Below, piece by piece: positions 62,057-64,000 of a stretch of DNA of 64,000 nucleotides (the stretch's first letter is position 1; every line of letters begins with the position of its first letter). A model generated the notes under the pieces. It was not told the DNA's origin, made no database searches, and saw nothing but the letters and a program-made list of their open reading frames with translations. A program made the position numbers and the translations under genes. Source of the stretch: CAZNPH01 sp964574985 (GTDB lineage Bacteria; Bacteroidota; Bacteroidia; Bacteroidales; SM23-62); assembly GCA_964574985.1 (NCBI GenBank), contig CAZNPH010000001.1, positions 282,934 through 346,933 of the forward strand, read 5' to 3'.

Positions 62057-64000
62057 TTAACGTATTATGGTAACTGTACCAACAATTGGTTCGGATCCAT
62101 CATGCAGATCAATTACATAGTAATATGAATCCATTGGAAGCGGTTTACCATTAGCCGATGTGCCATCCCATGGATCGGGATAACCAGATTCAGATTTAAA
62201 TACAAGGTTGCCCCAACGGTCAAATATTTCAACCGTTAAATTATTGAAAGCATTTGCCTGGTCAAACCTCCAGGTATCATTTTTCCCATCTCCATTGGGA
62301 GTGAAGGCTGTTGGAATATCCTTAAAGTAATCAGAAGGCCGGCATGGATATATTCGAATGGTATCACGCCCCACACATCCGTATTGATCGGTAATATTTA
62401 CCCAAATAACCTGTTCACCCGGAAATACGGTAATGGTCTGGAAAGATTCACCCGTTGACCATTCATAATCAGCCCCGAAATTGCCTGCATCAAGTGTTAA
62501 CGTTGAATTTCCACACAATGATGTATCGTTTCCAAGATCAACTTCCGGCGAAGGATGGACAGTAACCTGCACGGAATCTGTGTCTTTACAGCCGTATTCA
62601 TCGGTAACTTCCAGCCATATTGTTTCAGATTCTTTCACCAAATAAGTCGGTGCAGAAGAACCGTCATGCCATTCGTATATTGCATAATCCATTGTTGGTT
62701 CAATGATCAATTCATCACCTGAACAAATCGTACGATCATCTCCAATGTCCAGATCAGGATCAGATACAACTATCTCTCTGGCAAGGGGATCTGAAGCACA
62801 TCCGAATTCTGATATCTCAACTACCTGAATACTGTAAATACCTCCTTCATCGGTCCAGTCAACAATGACGGATGTTCCATTATCCTGAACAACACTTCCG
62901 CCAGTAATTGTCCAGTCAAATGTTGAATTTTCGTTTCCGGATATTGTATATTCAGCATTTTCATCCCCTGCACACAATTCAAACACGCCATCCGTAAATA
63001 TGGGCTGAGATATTTCATGGATCCTGACCTCCACGCTCCGGGCGGAAGTAACATTGCACGGTCCTTCAAACCTCACATAATACGTGGTTGTGGTTAAAGG
63101 AGCCGTTATCCTCACATCATTACCATATCCGATAACTTCAGACATTGCAAAATCCTTATACCATACTGATGTAGCATTGCTACCCAGTTGTCCCCCTGAA
63201 TAAGACAGAGTAATATCAGGACCTTCACCCTGGCACAGATCAGTATTGTCTACAGAAGCTTCTTCCGGAGCTACAGAAGGCATCAACACCCCGACTTTCA
63301 CGGCAGCTGTATCGGTCACATTACAGTCTCCTTCAAATCTTACATAGTATGTTGTTGTACCCGAAGGTGCAGTAATGTTCAGATCATTGCCACTACCAAT
63401 ATTGTTGGTCAGTGCAACGTCGTCATACCATTCTGCAGTAGCTCCTGTACCCAAAATACCACCACTATAGCTTATAGTTATGTTCTCCTGTTCACCTTGA
63501 CAGAAACTCTCAAAATCACTTGTAGCTGAAACCGGGGATAAAGAATTGGTTTTGACTGTTACCGTTACCTGTGCTGTTGCTGTGGTATCATCTCCTTCAA
63601 ACCGGACATAGTATGTAGTGGTTTCTGTTGGAGCATTTATATTCAGATCATTACCCGTTCCGATACTGCTTGTCAGTGTAATATTATCGTACCACCGGGC
63701 CGTGGCACCCGTGCCAGGCGTGCCGCCGCTGTAGCTCAACGTGATGTTGGCAAAATCACCGGGACAGAAGTTGTCCTGGTCACTCGTCGCACCCGTGGGG
63801 GCGACAGACTCTTCCCTGACCGTTACCGTCACGCTGGCCGCGGAGGTCGTGTCGCAGTCTCCCTCGAACCTGACATAATAGGTCGTGGTCACCGCGGGAG
63901 CGGCTATTGAAAGGTTATTGCCGCTGCCAATATTGCTGGTCAGGGCCGCGTCGTCGTACCACCGGGCCGTGGCACCCGTGCCGGGCGTGCCGCCGCTGTA
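62057..64000 (-). CDS. T9SS-secreted repeat adhesin with a type B sorting domain (5' end outside the window)
   Basis: The frame is open from base 64000 to a stop at 62057-62059 and codes for at least 647 residues. Immunoglobulin-like repeats of about 89 residues (267 bases) are visible: three complete ones (FCPGDFANITLSYSGG; FCQGEQENITISYSGG; LCQGEGPDITLSYSGG) and one cut by the edge. Each ends with TTTYYVRFEGDC or a close variant. Two further beta domains follow (around ENAEYTISGNENSTFDWTIT, and IGDDRTICSGDELIIEPTMD). The last about 85 residues are the gliding-type C-terminal domain (FTPNGDGKNDTWRF ... IFDRWGNLVFKSESGYPDPW ... DSYYYVIDL). It would be exported by T9SS together with the PorP/SprF protein. 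The start lies outside. Confidence 0.93.
   Translation of the reverse strand, partial: YSGGTPGTGATARWYDDAALTSNIGSGNNLSIAAPAVTTTYYVRFEGDCDTTSAASVTVTVREESVAPTGATSDQDNFCPGDFANITLSYSGGTPGTGATARWYDNITLTSSIGTGNDLNINAPTETTTYYVRFEGDDTTATAQVTVTVKTNSLSPVSATSDFESFCQGEQENITISYSGGILGTGATAEWYDDVALTNNIGSGNDLNITAPSGTTTYYVRFEGDCNVTDTAAVKVGVLMPSVAPEEASVDNTDLCQGEGPDITLSYSGGQLGSNATSVWYKDFAMSEVIGYGNDVRITAPLTTTTYYVRFEGPCNVTSARSVEVRIHEISQPIFTDGVFELCAGDENAEYTISGNENSTFDWTITGGSVVQDNGTSVIVDWTDEGGIYSIQVVEISEFGCASDPLAREIVVSDPDLDIGDDRTICSGDELIIEPTMDYAIYEWHDGSSAPTYLVKESETIWLEVTDEYGCKDTDSVQVTVHPSPEVDLGNDTSLCGNSTLTLDAGNFGADYEWSTGESFQTITVFPGEQVIWVNITDQYGCVGRDTIRIYPCRPSDYFKDIPTAFTPNGDGKNDTWRFDQANAFNNLTVEIFDRWGNLVFKSESGYPDPWDGTSANGKPLPMDSYYYVIDLHDGSEPIVGTVTIIR
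63460..64000 (-). repeat. 267-base tandem repeats in the adhesin gene
   Basis: The DNA around 63709-63733 and 63976-64000 is almost identical (offset 267 bases, 1 difference in the last 25 bases). Repeats further left are much more diverged at DNA level while keeping the protein pattern. The right-hand repeats are GC-rich (many gcc/cgt/ccg codons), those on the left AT-richer. This points to recent expansion by duplication at the right, or an acquired block. Confidence 0.8.

Overview
The window looks like a chromosomal segment of a Bacteroidota bacterium, probably from the Bacteroidales/Marinilabiliales side. Reasons: a type IX secretion (T9SS) substrate with a gliding-type C-terminal sorting domain beside a PorP/SprF gene; a PorE-like TPR/propeller/OmpA protein; promoters of the TTTG-N18/22-TAnnTTTG type and few Shine-Dalgarno sites; and lineage-typical families (DUF3822-rsmD, DUF5916, DUF1015 next to serA/serC, SiaB/SiaC). 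A run of exactly 100 Ns shows that this is a draft scaffold. Base composition is moderate and fairly even, except for the GC-rich right edge.

Layout. 1-264: end of a TPR gene. 246-4543 (minus): serine operon serC-serA-DUF1015-DHOD-like. 4724-6541: PhoD-like phosphoesterase. 6543-11516 (minus): TPR protein, PorE-like protein, gcvT, comB. 11714-12413: Hpt and STAS signalling proteins, then clpB (minus). 15241-21938: retropepsin/PDZ protease, S9 peptidase (minus) and a large ABCG-type transporter. 22024-22985 (minus): siaB-siaC. 23150-30305 (minus): S41 protease, guaA, rnz, a second STAS protein and ribosomal protein S1 with a repetitive acidic N-terminus interrupted by the scaffold gap. 30535-37094: nucleotide-sugar operon ugd-uxs-rfbA-rfbC-rfbD-phosphohexomutase. 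37105-41721: yjbQ, a RecD-like helicase, a membrane-anchored protein, DUF3822-rsmD and tRNA-Asp.

From about 41.8 to 58.7 kb the region is more accessory and contains much decay: a fused HEPN/MNT remnant, a DUF362 gene and a fragment of a second copy, a GH2 beta-galactosidase, a broken Gfo/Idh oxidoreductase, a Tat-signal isomerase-like protein, a hybrid histidine-kinase-type sensor, an outer-membrane barrel, response-regulator and ABC-permease remnants, a DUF5916 protein, a DUF4405 protein, a nucleotidyltransferase, a candidate small RNA and a broken LiaF-like gene. The right end has an RraA-family protein, a PAS histidine kinase, PorP/SprF and the repeat-rich T9SS adhesin that runs off the edge.

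How the genes connect: Hpt, two STAS proteins, SiaB/SiaC and two sensor kinases suggest phospho-relay and partner-switch regulation. ugd/uxs/rfb genes supply UDP-xylose and dTDP-rhamnose for surface glycans (rfbB is not in the window). PorE-like, PorP/SprF and the adhesin serve T9SS-dependent surface display. The most interesting unexplained structure is a family of intercistronic repeats (two copies near 37.5-37.9 kb, one diverged copy at 32.8-33.0 kb) sharing a 32-nt core and a two-stem layout, always in the same orientation relative to the flanking genes. No CRISPR array, transposase or prophage was seen.
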